From Microbacterium sediminis (GTDB lineage Bacteria > Actinomycetota > Actinomycetes > Actinomycetales > Microbacteriaceae), in assembly GCF_004564075.1 (NCBI RefSeq), contig NZ_CP038256.1, forward strand, positions 1,054,001-1,118,000: DNA of 64,000 nt. The letters run 5' to 3'. Both the position numbers and the translations under genes were made by a program. Each line of letters starts with the position of its first letter. Within the stretch, counting starts at the first letter, position 1. Below, piece by piece: positions 49,065 to 58,280 of the stretch. Under the pieces are notes generated by a model. The model was not told the origin of the DNA, made no database searches, and was given only the letters and a program-made list of their open reading frames with translations.

Positions 49065-51131
49065 TCAGGCCTCGAGCCCCGTGAAGCGCGCGGCGAAGGC
49101 GAGCTGATCGGCGAACTCGAGCGCCTGCGCGTCGCGGGGCTTTCCCATGCCGTGGCCGGCGCGGGTGTCGACCGAGAGCAGGATCGGCGCGTCGCCGCCC
49201 TGCGCGTGCTGCAGCGCGGCGGCGAACTGGAACGAGTGGCCGGGCACGACCCGGTCGTCGTGGTCGCCGGTGGTGATGAGCGTCGGGGGATAGGCGCGGC
49301 CCTCGACGAGGTTGTGCAGCGGCGAGTACGCGCGCAGGTACGCGAACGCCTCGGGATCGTCCGGGTCGCCGTAGTCGCTCGTCCAGGCCCAGCCGATCGT
49401 GAACCGGTGGAATCGCAGCATGTCGAGCACGCCCACCCCCGGCAGCACGGCGGCCCACAGGTCCGGGCGCTGGGTCAGGGCGGCCGCGGCGAGCAGACCG
49501 CCGTTGGAGCGGCCGTGCAGGGCGAGCTGCTGCGGCGTCGTGAGGCCGTCGGCGATGATGCGCTCGGCCACGGCGAACAGGTCGTCGAAGACGTTCTGCT
49601 TGCGCTCCTTGGTGCCGGCCTTGTGCCAGTCGGAGCCGAACTCGCCGCCGCCGCGCAGGTTGGGCACGACGAGGGTGCCGCCGGCCTGCACCCAGGCGGC
49701 GAACAGCGGCCGGTAGCCGGGGTTCATGGGGATGTTGAAGCCGCCGTAGCCCCACATCAGGGTCGGTCGAGGCCCGTGCGCGGCGCCCTCGGGCGCCACG
49801 ACGAAGGCGGGCACGACCGTGCCGTCGGCGCTCGTGGCCCGGATGCGCGTGGTCGTGGCGCGGATGGCGCCGGTGGCGGGGTCGGGAAGCGTGCGGTGCG
49901 CGACCACGCGGGCGCCGTCGACGACGACCTCGTGCCGGGTGCCGGGATCGACGAAGCCCTGCGCCTTGACGAAGACCGTGTCGGTGGCGGAGACGGCGTC
50001 GGACTCGGCGACGGAGACGCCCGCACCGATCGGCAGCGCGTCGCCGAGGGCGCCGTCGAACGTCGCGAGCTGCATGCGGTGCGAGGCGTCGTGGGAGTAC
50101 GTCAGCACGAGGCCGCTCGCGGTGAGGCCCGCGTCGAGCAGCACGTCCTCCGCGTGCTGCGGCACGACCTCGCGCAGCGAGGCGGCCGGGTCGGCGGCGG
50201 CGAGGTCGAACGCGACCAGGCGGTAGCGCGGCGCGTCGGCGTCGGTCACGACGTACAGCACGTCGTCGCGGATGCCGATCGCGTTCCATTCCCGCTCGTG
50301 CCCGGTCGCGAGCGGTCGCAGCGCCGACATCGGCTCGTCGTGGCGGCGCACCGCGAGGTCGTTGCCGCTGGACGATCCCGTGTCGGTCGAGAACACGAAC
50401 CAGGCGTCGTCGCGCGGCCATTCGCGCCCGAAGGTGCGCGGCTCCTCGGGGCGCGTGAAGAGCAGCTCGTCCTCCGACACCGGCGTGCCCAGGCGGTGCA
50501 GCAGGAGCCGGCCGGTGCCCATCTGGTCGACGAGCGGATCGTCGCTCGGGGCGTCGTACGCCCAGTACGAGAACGAACGCGCATCCGGGTGCCAGATCGG
50601 GTGGTTCCACTTCGTCCACTCGATGACGTCATCGAGGTCCTCGCCGGTGGCGACGTCGCGCACCCGGATCGTGCGCCAGTCGCTGCCGCCGTCGGCGACG
50701 CCGTAGGCCACGTAGGCGCCGTCGGGGCTCACCGTCATCATCGTCACGGCCACGGTGCCGTCGCGGGAGAGCTCGTTGGGGTCGAGCAGCACCCGGGCGT
50801 CCTCGAGGCCGTCGACGTCGTCGGCCACCACGAGCACGTCCTGGTTGCGGCCGTCACCGTGCCACGCGAACACCCGCCCGCCGCGCTGCAGGGGCACGCC
50901 GCGCGTGGGACGCGAGAGCAGCGCGGTCAGGCGCTCGCGGAAGGCCGCCCGCGCGGGGAGCGCGGCGAGGATCGGCTCGGCGAAGGCGTTCTGCGCCTCG
51001 ATGAAGCGGCGCGTCTCGTCGCTGTCGGAGTCCTCGAGCCAGCGGTACGGCGCCGGGACCCGGGCCGTGGATCCGTCGGGGAGGGGGAACTCGTCGATGA
51101 TGTCGTCGCGACGGACCTCGGGGTAGCGCAT
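49065..51131 (-). CDS. Prolyl oligopeptidase family serine peptidase (S9A)
   Basis: A 688-aa cytosolic peptidase. An N-terminal cap starts with PYRWLED, a seven-bladed beta-propeller covers about residues 70-410, and a C-terminal alpha/beta hydrolase domain follows. The nucleophile is in GRSNGGLL (near residue 538), the Asp is in TGDHDDRVVPGHS and the His is in RAGHGMGK. The oxyanion-region sequence YGGFNIPMNPGYRP is typical. It cleaves short proline-containing peptides. The start is the ATG at 51131, six nt after TAGGCT. Confidence 0.95.
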   Translation of the reverse strand: MRYPEVRRDDIIDEFPLPDGSTARVPAPYRWLEDSDSDETRRFIEAQNAFAEPILAALPARAAFRERLTALLSRPTRGVPLQRGGRVFAWHGDGRNQDVLVVADDVDGLEDARVLLDPNELSRDGTVAVTMMTVSPDGAYVAYGVADGGSDWRTIRVRDVATGEDLDDVIEWTKWNHPIWHPDARSFSYWAYDAPSDDPLVDQMGTGRLLLHRLGTPVSEDELLFTRPEEPRTFGREWPRDDAWFVFSTDTGSSSGNDLAVRRHDEPMSALRPLATGHEREWNAIGIRDDVLYVVTDADAPRYRLVAFDLAAADPAASLREVVPQHAEDVLLDAGLTASGLVLTYSHDASHRMQLATFDGALGDALPIGAGVSVAESDAVSATDTVFVKAQGFVDPGTRHEVVVDGARVVAHRTLPDPATGAIRATTTRIRATSADGTVVPAFVVAPEGAAHGPRPTLMWGYGGFNIPMNPGYRPLFAAWVQAGGTLVVPNLRGGGEFGSDWHKAGTKERKQNVFDDLFAVAERIIADGLTTPQQLALHGRSNGGLLAAAALTQRPDLWAAVLPGVGVLDMLRFHRFTIGWAWTSDYGDPDDPEAFAYLRAYSPLHNLVEGRAYPPTLITTGDHDDRVVPGHSFQFAAALQHAQGGDAPILLSVDTRAGHGMGKPRDAQALEFADQLAFAARFTGLEA

Positions 51132-51137
51132 CGTCCC

Positions 51138-51143
51138 AGCCTA
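51138..51143 (-). promoter_or_regulatory. -10 element TAGGCT for the leaderless oligopeptidase gene
   Basis: TAGGCT with 6-nt spacing to the ATG at 51131. It lies about 45 bp from the IS left end and is undisturbed. Confidence 0.6.
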
Positions 51144-51183
51144 TGGGCCCGTGTGGCGCGCCCCGGCCCGCGCGCGGGCACCC

Positions 51184-51189
51184 CCTAGC
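51184..51189 (+). repeat. Target-site duplication, left copy (CCTAGC)
   Basis: Six bases identical to 52300-52305 on the far side of the IS. They fit the NCTAGN preference of IS481. Confidence 0.88.
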
Positions 51190-52183
51190 TGTGATGTCCA
51201 GGTAGGTTGTTTTCGATCCTGCTGATAGGCGGGCCTCCGATCGCGGAGTGGTGCCTGTGATGATTGTAGAAGTGCAACCAACCCGGAAGCGCCGCGCGGC
51301 GCTCGGCTTCTGATCCGTAGAACCGGGCATATGCCCAACCATCGGCGAGGGTGCGGTGGAACCGCTCGATCTTCCCATTCGTCTGCGGCCGGTAGGGGCG
51401 GGTCTTCTTCGCCGTGATTCCGAGCTGGGTGCAGGTATCGCGCCAGGCATATGACTTGTAGGCGGAGCCGTTGTCCGAGAGGACACGCTTGACGCGGACG
51501 CCACGGTCGGCGAACCAGGCGACGGCGCGGCGCAGGACACCGATCGCGGTGTCCGCTTTCTCGTCCGAGCAGATCTCGGCGTAGGCGACGCGGGAGTGGT
51601 CGTCGATGACGGTGTGAACGAACGCGGTGCCCAGGCGCGGCTCATAGCGGTGGTTCCGGCTCTGCAGACGGGTAGCGGTGGCCTCGCGGTTGCGCTCGCC
51701 CTGGACTCGGCCGACGTAACGGTGCCCGCCGCCATCGGGGATGTTGCCGAACTTGGTGACGTCGACGTGGAGCAGCGAGCCGGGATGATCATGCTCGTAC
51801 CGGCGGATCGGCTCACCGCTGACCCGGTCGATATGGCTGAGTCTGTTGATCCGGCATCGCACCAGGACTGCGTGGACGGTCGAGGCGGGCAGACCGAGCT
51901 CGCCAGCGATCTGGACCGGGCCGAGACGGCGTCGCCACCTCGCTTTCACGATCTTCTTGACCACGGGCAGCGGTGTCCTCGCCGGCATCGACCGTGGGCG
52001 GCTCGATCGGTCCGTCATCCCGGTCGGCCCCTCGGCTCGGAACCGGGCAGCCCACTTCCTGGCTGTGACGGGCGAGACCATGAACATCTTCGCCGCCAGG
52101 GACGGCGGCCAGCCGTCCTCGACGATCAGGCGCGCCAGCCGAAGACGAGCGCGTGGTGTCAGGGCAGCGTTAGCGTGGGACAT
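51185..52183 (-). CDS. IS481-family DDE transposase
   Basis: A 332-aa transposase. An N-terminal helix-turn-helix region (about residues 10-115) is followed by the rve integrase core. Catalytic residues are Asp141 in LLHVDVTKFG, Asp237 in LSDNGSAY and Glu273 in NGKIERFHRTL, giving the DD(35)E spacing of the family. The C-terminus has the HFYNHHRHHSAIGG motif. The reading frame is intact. The stop codon falls just outside the left terminal repeat, in the target-site duplication, so the last residues are encoded by the end of the element. Confidence 0.95.
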   Translation of the reverse strand: MSHANAALTPRARLRLARLIVEDGWPPSLAAKMFMVSPVTARKWAARFRAEGPTGMTDRSSRPRSMPARTPLPVVKKIVKARWRRRLGPVQIAGELGLPASTVHAVLVRCRINRLSHIDRVSGEPIRRYEHDHPGSLLHVDVTKFGNIPDGGGHRYVGRVQGERNREATATRLQSRNHRYEPRLGTAFVHTVIDDHSRVAYAEICSDEKADTAIGVLRRAVAWFADRGVRVKRVLSDNGSAYKSYAWRDTCTQLGITAKKTRPYRPQTNGKIERFHRTLADGWAYARFYGSEAERRAALPGWLHFYNHHRHHSAIGGPPISRIENNLPGHHS

Positions 52184-52299
52184 GAGGGCCTCCTGGTTCG
52201 TGAAGCGGTTGAACTCAACAGCTCCACTTCATAACCGGAGGCCCTCGCCCATCAGCTCCTCACAGCCGTGTCGCCGAAACAACGTCCCTGGACATCACA
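51190..52299 (-). mobile_element. IS481-family insertion sequence, intact, 1110 bp
   Basis: The element is bounded by terminal inverted repeats TGTGATGTCCAGG (51190-51202) and CCTGGACATCACA (52287-52299), with further matches inside (GTTGTTT). It is flanked by the 6-bp direct repeat CCTAGC at 51184-51189 and 52300-52305. Six-base duplications of the form NCTAGN are the known target of IS481, which supports the family call. It carries one full-length transposase gene. Ends, duplication and gene are all intact, so the insertion looks recent. Confidence 0.93.
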
Positions 52300-52305
52300 C
52301 CTAGC
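52300..52305 (+). repeat. Target-site duplication, right copy (CCTAGC)
   Basis: Six bases identical to 51184-51189. This copy runs into the cstA -10 element. Confidence 0.88.
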
Positions 52306-52307
52306 CT
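52302..52307 (+). promoter_or_regulatory. -10 element TAGCCT of cstA, at the IS junction
   Basis: TAGCCT begins two bases inside the duplicated target and gives a leader of about 45 nt to the cstA ATG. Everything further upstream is IS sequence, so any original -35 or activator site has been displaced by 1.1 kb. Confidence 0.45.
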
Positions 52308-52355
52308 GTGTGGTGGACGGATCGAGGGATCCGCATGGACGAAGGAGTCGATGCC

Positions 52356-54593
52356 ATGAGTCAGCAGACAGGTTCCGCGCCAGAAGCGCCGCCGCAGCTG
52401 CCACCCGTCGCCACCACCGCGGAACCGCGATGGACGCCGGTGAAGATCGCCGTCTGGGTCGCGATCGCGCTGCTCGGCGGCCTGGCATGGGTGATGCTCG
52501 CCCTCGTGCGCGGCGAGACGGTGAACGCGATCTGGTTCGTGTTCGCCGCCGTGTGCACCTACCTGATCTTCTACCGCTTCTACTCGAAGTACATCGAGCG
52601 CAAGATCGTCCGCCCCGACGACACCCGCGCCACACCGGCCGAGTACCGGGCCGACGGCAAGGACTACGTCGCCACCGACCGGCGGGTGCTGTTCGGTCAC
52701 CACTTCGCCGCCATCGCCGGCGCCGGTCCGCTCGTCGGCCCGGTGCTCGCCGCGCAGATGGGCTACCTGCCCGGCACGCTGTGGATCATCGTCGGCGTCG
52801 TGCTCGCCGGCGCGGTGCAGGACTACCTCGTGATGTTCTTCTCCATGCGCCGCGGCGGCCGCTCGCTCGGCCAGATGGCGCGGGACGAGCTGGGCCGCTT
52901 CGGCGGCGCCGCCGCGATCCTCGCGACGCTGCTCATCATGATCATCATCACGGCGATCCTCGCGCTCGTCGTCGTCAACGCCCTCGCCGAGAGCCCGTGG
53001 GGTGTCTTCTCGGTGGCCATGACGATCCCGATCGCGCTGTTCATGGGCGCGTACCTGCGCTGGATCCGCCCCGGCAAGATCGCCGAGGTGTCGCTGATCG
53101 GCTTCGTGCTGCTGATGGCGGCGATCATCGGCGGCGGCATGGTCGCCGAGACGGAGTGGGGCCAGGCGCTGTTCACGCTGGACAAGACGACGATCGCCTG
53201 GGGCATCATCATCTACGGCTTCGTGGCCGCGGTGCTGCCGGTGTGGATCCTGCTCGCCCCGCGCGACTACCTGTCGACGTTCATGAAGATCGGCGTGATC
53301 GTGGCGCTCGCCGTGGCGATCGTGTTCGTGCGCCCGGAGATCTCGGTGCCGGCGTTCAGCGAGTTCGCCTCGGGCGAGACCGGACCCGTGTGGGCCGGGC
53401 CGCTGTTCCCGTTCCTGTTCGTCACGATCGCCTGCGGCGCGCTCAGCGGCTTCCACGCGCTCATCTCGTCGGGTACGACGCCGAAGATGGTGGAGAAGGA
53501 GCGCCAGACGCGTTTCATCGGCTACGGCGGCATGCTCATGGAGTCGTTCGTGGCGATCATGGCGCTCGTCGCCGCGATCTCGATCGACCGCGGCGTGTAC
53601 TTCGCGATGAACTCGTCGGCGGCCGCCACGCTCGGCACCGTCGAGGGCGCCGTCGCCTGGGTGAACAGCCTGGGGCTGACCGGCGTGAACCTCACCTCCG
53701 ACACGCTCACCAACCTCGCCCATCTGGTGGGCGAGGAGACGATCGTCTCGCGCACCGGCGGCGCCCCGACGCTCGCGGTGGGTCTGGCCGTGATCATGGG
53801 CCAGTGGATCGGCGGCCAGGCGATGATGGGCTTCTGGTACCACTTCGCGATCATGTTCGAGGCGCTGTTCATCCTCACCGCCGTCGACGCCGGCACGCGC
53901 GTCGCCCGCTTCATGCTGCAGGACTCGATCGGCAACGTCGTGCCGCGGTTCAAGGACACCTCGTGGCGCGTGGGCGCATGGCTGTGCACCGCGATCATGG
54001 TCGCCGGCTGGGGCGCGGTGCTGCTCATGGGCGTGACCGATCCGCTCGGTGGCATCAACACCCTGTTCCCACTGTTCGGCATCGCCAACCAGCTGCTCGC
54101 ATCGATCGCGCTCGCGATCGTGCTCACGATCGTCGCCCGCCGGCGCACGTTCGGGTCGCTGTGGATCGTCGCGCTGCCGCTGGCCTTCGTGACGGTGGTC
54201 ACCACCGTGGCCTCGCTGTACAAGATCTTCTCCCCGGTGCCGGCGGTCGGCTACTGGGCGCAGCACGTCGCGTTCCGCGAGGCGCTCGCCGCGGGGGAGA
54301 CCTCGTTCGGCACCGCGCCGACGGTCGAGGCGATGCAGGCCGTGGTCCGCAACACCTTCATCCAGGGGTCGCTGTCGATCGTGTTCCTCGTGCTCACGCT
54401 CATCGTGATCACGGCCTCGCTGGTGCGGGTGGTGCAGGCCTTCCGCTCCACGGCCGTGATCGACAACGAGGAGCCCGCCGTGCCGTCGCGCCGCTTCGCC
54501 CCGGCCGGCCTCATCCCCACCGCCGAGGAGCGCGAGCTCGAGAAGCAGTGGGAGGCGCTGCCCGAGGACGTGAAGCCCGTGCGGGGCCACTGA
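52356..54593 (+). CDS. cstA: CstA-family carbon starvation protein / pyruvate transporter
   Basis: A 745-aa inner-membrane protein with about 16-18 helices. CstA and BtsT homologues import pyruvate, or peptides by older reports. Landmarks include DGKDYVATDRRVLFGHHFAAIAGAGPLVGPVLAAQMGYLPG in consecutive parts near residue 100, ISSGTTPKM and GQWIGGQAMMGFWYHF, with DAGTRVARFM after it. The ATG at 52356 has GAAGGAG eight nt upstream; an ATG at 52335 would add seven residues. The next gene, ybdD-like, is coupled by TGATG. The IS481 copy is directly upstream and may alter expression. Confidence 0.94.
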   Translation: MSQQTGSAPEAPPQLPPVATTAEPRWTPVKIAVWVAIALLGGLAWVMLALVRGETVNAIWFVFAAVCTYLIFYRFYSKYIERKIVRPDDTRATPAEYRADGKDYVATDRRVLFGHHFAAIAGAGPLVGPVLAAQMGYLPGTLWIIVGVVLAGAVQDYLVMFFSMRRGGRSLGQMARDELGRFGGAAAILATLLIMIIITAILALVVVNALAESPWGVFSVAMTIPIALFMGAYLRWIRPGKIAEVSLIGFVLLMAAIIGGGMVAETEWGQALFTLDKTTIAWGIIIYGFVAAVLPVWILLAPRDYLSTFMKIGVIVALAVAIVFVRPEISVPAFSEFASGETGPVWAGPLFPFLFVTIACGALSGFHALISSGTTPKMVEKERQTRFIGYGGMLMESFVAIMALVAAISIDRGVYFAMNSSAAATLGTVEGAVAWVNSLGLTGVNLTSDTLTNLAHLVGEETIVSRTGGAPTLAVGLAVIMGQWIGGQAMMGFWYHFAIMFEALFILTAVDAGTRVARFMLQDSIGNVVPRFKDTSWRVGAWLCTAIMVAGWGAVLLMGVTDPLGGINTLFPLFGIANQLLASIALAIVLTIVARRRTFGSLWIVALPLAFVTVVTTVASLYKIFSPVPAVGYWAQHVAFREALAAGETSFGTAPTVEAMQAVVRNTFIQGSLSIVFLVLTLIVITASLVRVVQAFRSTAVIDNEEPAVPSRRFAPAGLIPTAEERELEKQWEALPEDVKPVRGH

Positions 54594-54787
54594 TGAGCGA
54601 CGTGGTGCGGCGCGCGTGGGGCGCGGTGCGCTGGTACGTGCGCGGCGTGACGGGCGAGTCCCGCTACGACGCGTACGTCGCCCACGCCCGCGCCGCGCAC
54701 CCCGACCGCGAGCCGCTCAGTGCGCGCGAGTACTGGCGCGGCGTCTACCGCGCGCAGGACGCCGACCCGGGCGCGCGATGCTGCTGA
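54593..54787 (+). CDS. YbdD/YjiX-family small protein
   Basis: A 64-aa basic protein that accompanies CstA-type transporters. The family segment reads RYVRGVTGESRYDAYVAHARA-like in pieces (WYVRGVTGES, YDAYVAHARAAHP), with the PLSAREYWR motif. It ends in two cysteines. The ATG overlaps the cstA stop as TGATG. In E. coli the small partner is needed for full transport. The stop codon lies inside an 8-bp microsatellite. Confidence 0.85.
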   Translation: MSDVVRRAWGAVRWYVRGVTGESRYDAYVAHARAAHPDREPLSAREYWRGVYRAQDADPGARCC

Positions 54788-54815
54788 GACGCTGAGACGC
54801 TGAGACGCTGGGACG
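54784..54815 (+). repeat. 8-bp tandem repeat (CTGAGACG x4) over the ybdD stop
   Basis: Three exact CTGAGACG units and a fourth with one change (CTGGGACG). The first unit contains the TGA stop of the ybdD-like gene. Confidence 0.85.
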
Positions 54816-54819
54816 GTCG

Positions 54820-54857
54820 ACGGCGCGGCGAGACCCTGCGTGGGCTCGCCGCGCCGT
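54820..54857 (+). terminator. Hairpin terminator of the cstA-ybdD operon
   Basis: Perfect 13-bp arms ACGGCGCGGCGAG (54820-54832) and CTCGCCGCGCCGT (54845-54857) with a 12-nt loop. Confidence 0.8.
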
Positions 54858-54895
54858 TGCCGTTCGCGGACCGGGCACGGCGATCGCGGAGTCAA

Positions 54896-54901
54896 TAGGA
54901 T
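54896..54901 (+). promoter_or_regulatory. -10 element TAGGAT for the leaderless UPF0114 gene
   Basis: TAGGAT with 7-nt spacing to the GTG at 54909. The intervening GGGGG is a possible but very close ribosome site. Confidence 0.55.
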
Positions 54902-54908
54902 CGGGGGC

Positions 54909-55523
54909 GTGACGACTCCCTCTTCTCCGGCGCGCGGGCGCGGATCCGCGGCGCTCGGCTACTTCATCTTCGCCAGCCGCTGGCTGCAGGCGCCGCTGTA
55001 CGTCGGCCTCATCGTCGCCCAGCTCGTGTACGTGGTCGTCTTCATGATCGACCTGTGGCACCTCATCGAGACGGTCTTCCACGACATCACCCACCTCAAC
55101 GAGGCCACGATCATGCTGGCCGTGCTGGGCTTGATCGACGTGGTCATGATCGCGAACCTGCTGATCATGGTGATCATGGGCGGCTACGAGATCTTCGTCT
55201 CGCGGCTGCGGATCAGCGACCACCCGGATCAGCCGGACTGGCTCAACCACGTCAACGCCAACATCCTCAAGGTGAAGCTGGCGATCTCGATCATCAGCAT
55301 CTCGTCGATCCACCTGCTGCGCACCTTCATCGAGGTCGGCGACCTCGGCTCGCGCACCGATGAGTCGGTCACCGGCGAGACCTACACGAGCGAGGGCGTG
55401 TTCTGGCAGGTCGTCATCCACATGGCGTTCATCTTCTCGGCGCTCGCGCTGGCGTGGATCGACAAGCTCTCGTCGCGCTACCCGTCGGTCGAGCCCTCGG
55501 AGATCCCGGCGAACCTGCCCTGA
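54909..55523 (+). CDS. UPF0114 (YqhA-type) membrane protein
   Basis: A 204-aa protein with four transmembrane helices. [22 protein letters not shown] begins helix 1 in consecutive parts, [25 protein letters not shown] covers helix 2, and [21 protein letters not shown] covers helix 3. These are hallmarks of the YqhA/UPF0114 family of unknown function. The GTG at 54909 is chosen from the TAGGAT spacing. The longer in-frame start at 54840 lies in the preceding terminator. Confidence 0.9.
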   Translation: MTTPSSPARGRGSAALGYFIFASRWLQAPLYVGLIVAQLVYVVVFMIDLWHLIETVFHDITHLNEATIMLAVLGLIDVVMIANLLIMVIMGGYEIFVSRLRISDHPDQPDWLNHVNANILKVKLAISIISISSIHLLRTFIEVGDLGSRTDESVTGETYTSEGVFWQVVIHMAFIFSALALAWIDKLSSRYPSVEPSEIPANLP

Positions 55524-55540
55524 CGCCGGGCGCAGACGCA

Positions 55541-55579
55541 CGAAGGGGGTGGCGGGCGAGACGCCCGCCACCCCCTTCG
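55541..55579. terminator. Bidirectional 17-bp hairpin between UPF0114 and fumC
   Basis: CGAAGGGGGTGGCGGGC (55541-55557) and GCCCGCCACCCCCTTCG (55563-55579) are perfectly complementary around a 5-nt loop, between convergent genes. Confidence 0.88.
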
Positions 55580-55589
55580 GCGATCCGGA

Positions 55590-56984
55590 TCAGCCCGGGT
55601 GGGTCATCGAGAGCAGGTCGAGCTTCTCGTCGAGGTCGGCCTCGGTGAGCTCGCCGCGCTCCACGTAGCCGAGGTCGATGACGGCCTCGCGCACCGTGAT
55701 GCCCTTGGCGACCGAGTGCTTGGCGATCTTCGCCGCCGCCTCGTAGCCGATCAGCTTGTTGAGCGGGGTGACGATCGAGGGGCTCATGCCGGCCAGCGCG
55801 GTGACGCGCTCGAGGTTGGCCTTGAGGCCCACGATGGTCTTGTCGGCCAGCACGCGCGTGGCGTTGGCGAGCAGGCGGATCGACTCGAGCAGCGCAGTGC
55901 CCATCACGGGGATGGCGACGTTGAGCTCGAACGAGCCCGAGGCGCCCGCCCACGCGACGGTCGCGTCGTTGCCGATGACGCGGGCGCACACCATGAGGGT
56001 GGCCTCCGGCACGACCGGGTTGACCTTGCCCGGCATGATCGACGAGCCCGGCTGCAGGTCCGGCAGGTGCAGCTCGCCGAGGCCGGTGTTCGGGCCCGAG
56101 CCCATCCAGCGCAGGTCGTTGTTGATCTTCGTGAGCGAGACGGCGATCGTGCGCAGCGCGCCCGAGGCCTCGACGAGGCCGTCGCGGTTGGCCTGCGCCT
56201 CGAAGTGGTCCTGCGCCTCGGTGATGGGCAGGCCGGTCTCGGCCACGAGCAGCTCGATCACCTTCTGCGGGAAGCCCAGCGGGGTGTTGATGCCGGTGCC
56301 GACGGCCGTGCCGCCGAGCGGCACCTCGGCCACGCGGGGGAGGGCCGCCTGCACGCGCTCGATGCCGAGGCGCATCTGGCGGGCGTAGCCGCCGAACTCC
56401 TGGCCGAGCGTGACGGGGGTGGCGTCCATGAGGTGGGTGCGGCCCGACTTGACGACCGACTTCCACTCCTCGGCCTTGCCCTCGAGGGCGGTCGCGAGGT
56501 GCTCGAGCGCCGGCACGAGGTCGGTGATGAGCGCCTCGGTCACGGCCACGTGCACCGACGTCGGGAAGACGTCGTTCGACGACTGCGACGCGTTGACGTG
56601 GTCGTTCGGGTGCACCTCGCGGCCGAGGTGCTGGGTCGCCAGCGTGGAGAGCACCTCGTTCATGTTCATGTTCGACGAGGTGCCCGAGCCGGTCTGGTAG
56701 GTGTCGACCGGGAACTCGGCGTCGTACTCGCCCGTGACGATCTGGTCGGCCGCCCAGGCGATCGCGTCGGCGATCTCGCCGTCGAGCGTGCCGAGCTCCT
56801 TGTTGGCCAGGGCCGCGGCCTTCTTGATGCGGGCCAGGGCGGCGATGTGGCGGGACTCGAGGCCCTTGCCCGAGATGGGGAAGTTCTCGACGGCCCGCTG
56901 CGTCTGGGCGCGGTACAGCGCGTTCTTGGGAACGCGCACCTCGCCCATGGTGTCGTGTTCGATCCGGTACTCGGTCTCGGTCAC
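55590..56984 (-). CDS. fumC: Fumarate hydratase class II
   Basis: A 464-aa iron-independent fumarase of the TCA cycle. The family loop [12 protein letters not shown] (with the catalytic serine) is present near residue 318, along with [19 protein letters not shown] substrate residues in the middle and [14 protein letters not shown] at residues about 98-111. The start is the GTG at 56984 with GGAGGAA upstream; the longer open frame to 57050 has no such site. It lies 31 bp after carbonic anhydrase in one leftward operon. The fum-glpX-DUF4245 order of mycobacteria is only partly kept. Confidence 0.96.
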   Translation of the reverse strand: MTETEYRIEHDTMGEVRVPKNALYRAQTQRAVENFPISGKGLESRHIAALARIKKAAALANKELGTLDGEIADAIAWAADQIVTGEYDAEFPVDTYQTGSGTSSNMNMNEVLSTLATQHLGREVHPNDHVNASQSSNDVFPTSVHVAVTEALITDLVPALEHLATALEGKAEEWKSVVKSGRTHLMDATPVTLGQEFGGYARQMRLGIERVQAALPRVAEVPLGGTAVGTGINTPLGFPQKVIELLVAETGLPITEAQDHFEAQANRDGLVEASGALRTIAVSLTKINNDLRWMGSGPNTGLGELHLPDLQPGSSIMPGKVNPVVPEATLMVCARVIGNDATVAWAGASGSFELNVAIPVMGTALLESIRLLANATRVLADKTIVGLKANLERVTALAGMSPSIVTPLNKLIGYEAAAKIAKHSVAKGITVREAVIDLGYVERGELTEADLDEKLDLLSMTHPG

Positions 56985-57015
56985 TTCTTCCTCCGTTGGT
57001 CTAGCGATGGCGAAA

Positions 57016-57669
57016 TCAGGCCGCGTCGGTCGCGGCGCCCAGGATGACATCGGGCACCACGGTGCCCTCGGAAAGTCGGTAGTTCGCGCCGACGATGCCG
57101 AGCGTGCCGGCAGCGACGGCGTCGCTGATCAGCTCGGACGACTGCAGGATCGCCGTCACCGTCTGTCGCAGGTGGCGGCGGCCGACGAGCTCGGGATCGA
57201 CCGTCTCGTACGTGATGCCCTCGGCGGCGCCGGCGCGCAGCTCGGCGCGCACGGCGGGGACGATGGGCGAGATCGTGCGCCAGATGTGCGGCGGCAGGCT
57301 CGGCTGGTCCACGTCGAAGCTGTCGATCGCGGCGCGCACCGCTCCGCAGGCGTCGTGGCCGAGCACGACGATGAGCGGCACCTTCAGCACCTCGACGGCG
57401 TACTCGAGCGATCCCATGATCGACTCGCCCGTGACCTGGCCGGCGTTGCGCACGACGAACAGGTCGCCGAGCCCCATGTCGAAGATGATCTCGGCCGCCA
57501 GGCGCGAGTCGGAGCAGCCGAACAGCGCGGCGCGGGGGGTCTGGGCGGCCGAGATCTCGGCGCGCCGCGCGACGTCCTGGTGCGGGTGGGCCGGCTCGCC
57601 CGCGACGAAGCGCGCGTTGCCCGCCATCATGTCGGCCCACGCCTGCGCGGGGGCGATCCGTTCGGTCAT
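57016..57669 (-). CDS. Beta-class carbonic anhydrase
   Basis: A 217-aa zinc enzyme interconverting CO2 and bicarbonate. Zinc ligands are Cys52 with Asp54-Arg56 (CSDSR), then His105 and Cys108 (GHDACGAV). Length is normal. The start at 57669 overlaps the DUF4245 stop by 4 bp. It lies in the same transcription unit as DUF4245 and fumC. Bicarbonate supply to pyruvate carboxylase elsewhere in the window is a plausible link, not a demonstrated one. Confidence 0.94.
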   Translation of the reverse strand: MTERIAPAQAWADMMAGNARFVAGEPAHPHQDVARRAEISAAQTPRAALFGCSDSRLAAEIIFDMGLGDLFVVRNAGQVTGESIMGSLEYAVEVLKVPLIVVLGHDACGAVRAAIDSFDVDQPSLPPHIWRTISPIVPAVRAELRAGAAEGITYETVDPELVGRRHLRQTVTAILQSSELISDAVAAGTLGIVGANYRLSEGTVVPDVILGAATDAA

Positions 57670-58280
57670 TCTGCCTCCTCCTGCAGCGCCCGCACCTGGT
57701 CGGCGACCATCTCGGCCAGCTCCGCGGTGGTCTCGGGCGAGGCCGATCCGTAGAGCAGCACGTGGTCGGACCCGGCCTGGGTGCCGAGCGCGTATGACAC
57801 GTTTCCGTGCGCGTCGGGGTCCGCGATCTCGTACACGGCCCAACCGATCCCGTCGATCGTGGCCGATCCGGTCGGGGCCGCGCCCCCGAGCTGCTGCGCG
57901 GCCCAGGTCTCGTCGCCGTCGAAGGCCTGCGCCAGGTCGAGGAAGCTGGTCTCGTCCGGCGTGTAGACGACCTGCCACACCGAGGGGGCGCCGGCCGTCA
58001 CCTCGGCGACGTTCACGCCCCACGAGTCAGGGATCTCCGGCACGATCACGTCGCGCTGGTACGACTCCGCGACCCGCTGGGCCACCTCGGACACGTCGAT
58101 CCGCGGGCGCGGGGCGGGGGTGCCGCGGGGCACGGCGAAGAAGATCACGGCGACGACCACGAGGCTCGCCAGCAGCGCGACGACGAGATTGCGGAAGGTC
58201 TGGCTCTGGCGGTAGGCGGCCGATCGGGCGGCCTTCTGCTCGGCGATCTCCTCCGCCGTCTGCACCGGGTGCTCGGCCAT
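57666..58280 (-). CDS. DUF4245 membrane-anchored protein
   Basis: A 204-aa protein with a cytoplasmic N-terminus (RSAAYRQSQTFRN), one transmembrane helix at about residues 31-50 and an outer domain with two similar halves (DSWGVNVAEV, SVWQVVYTPDETSFLDLAQAF). This matches DUF4245, found beside fum/glpX in actinobacteria (Rv1100-type). It starts by TGATG overlap with the xseB stop, and its own stop overlaps carbonic anhydrase. Function is unknown. Confidence 0.85.
   Translation of the reverse strand: MAEHPVQTAEEIAEQKAARSAAYRQSQTFRNLVVALLASLVVVAVIFFAVPRGTPAPRPRIDVSEVAQRVAESYQRDVIVPEIPDSWGVNVAEVTAGAPSVWQVVYTPDETSFLDLAQAFDGDETWAAQQLGGAAPTGSATIDGIGWAVYEIADPDAHGNVSYALGTQAGSDHVLLYGSASPETTAELAEMVADQVRALQEEAE

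Noticed and set aside
51190..52299. Composite transposon or genomic island around the IS481 copy
   Set aside because: There is a single element with its own target duplication, and the flanking genes are ordinary core genes with normal composition.
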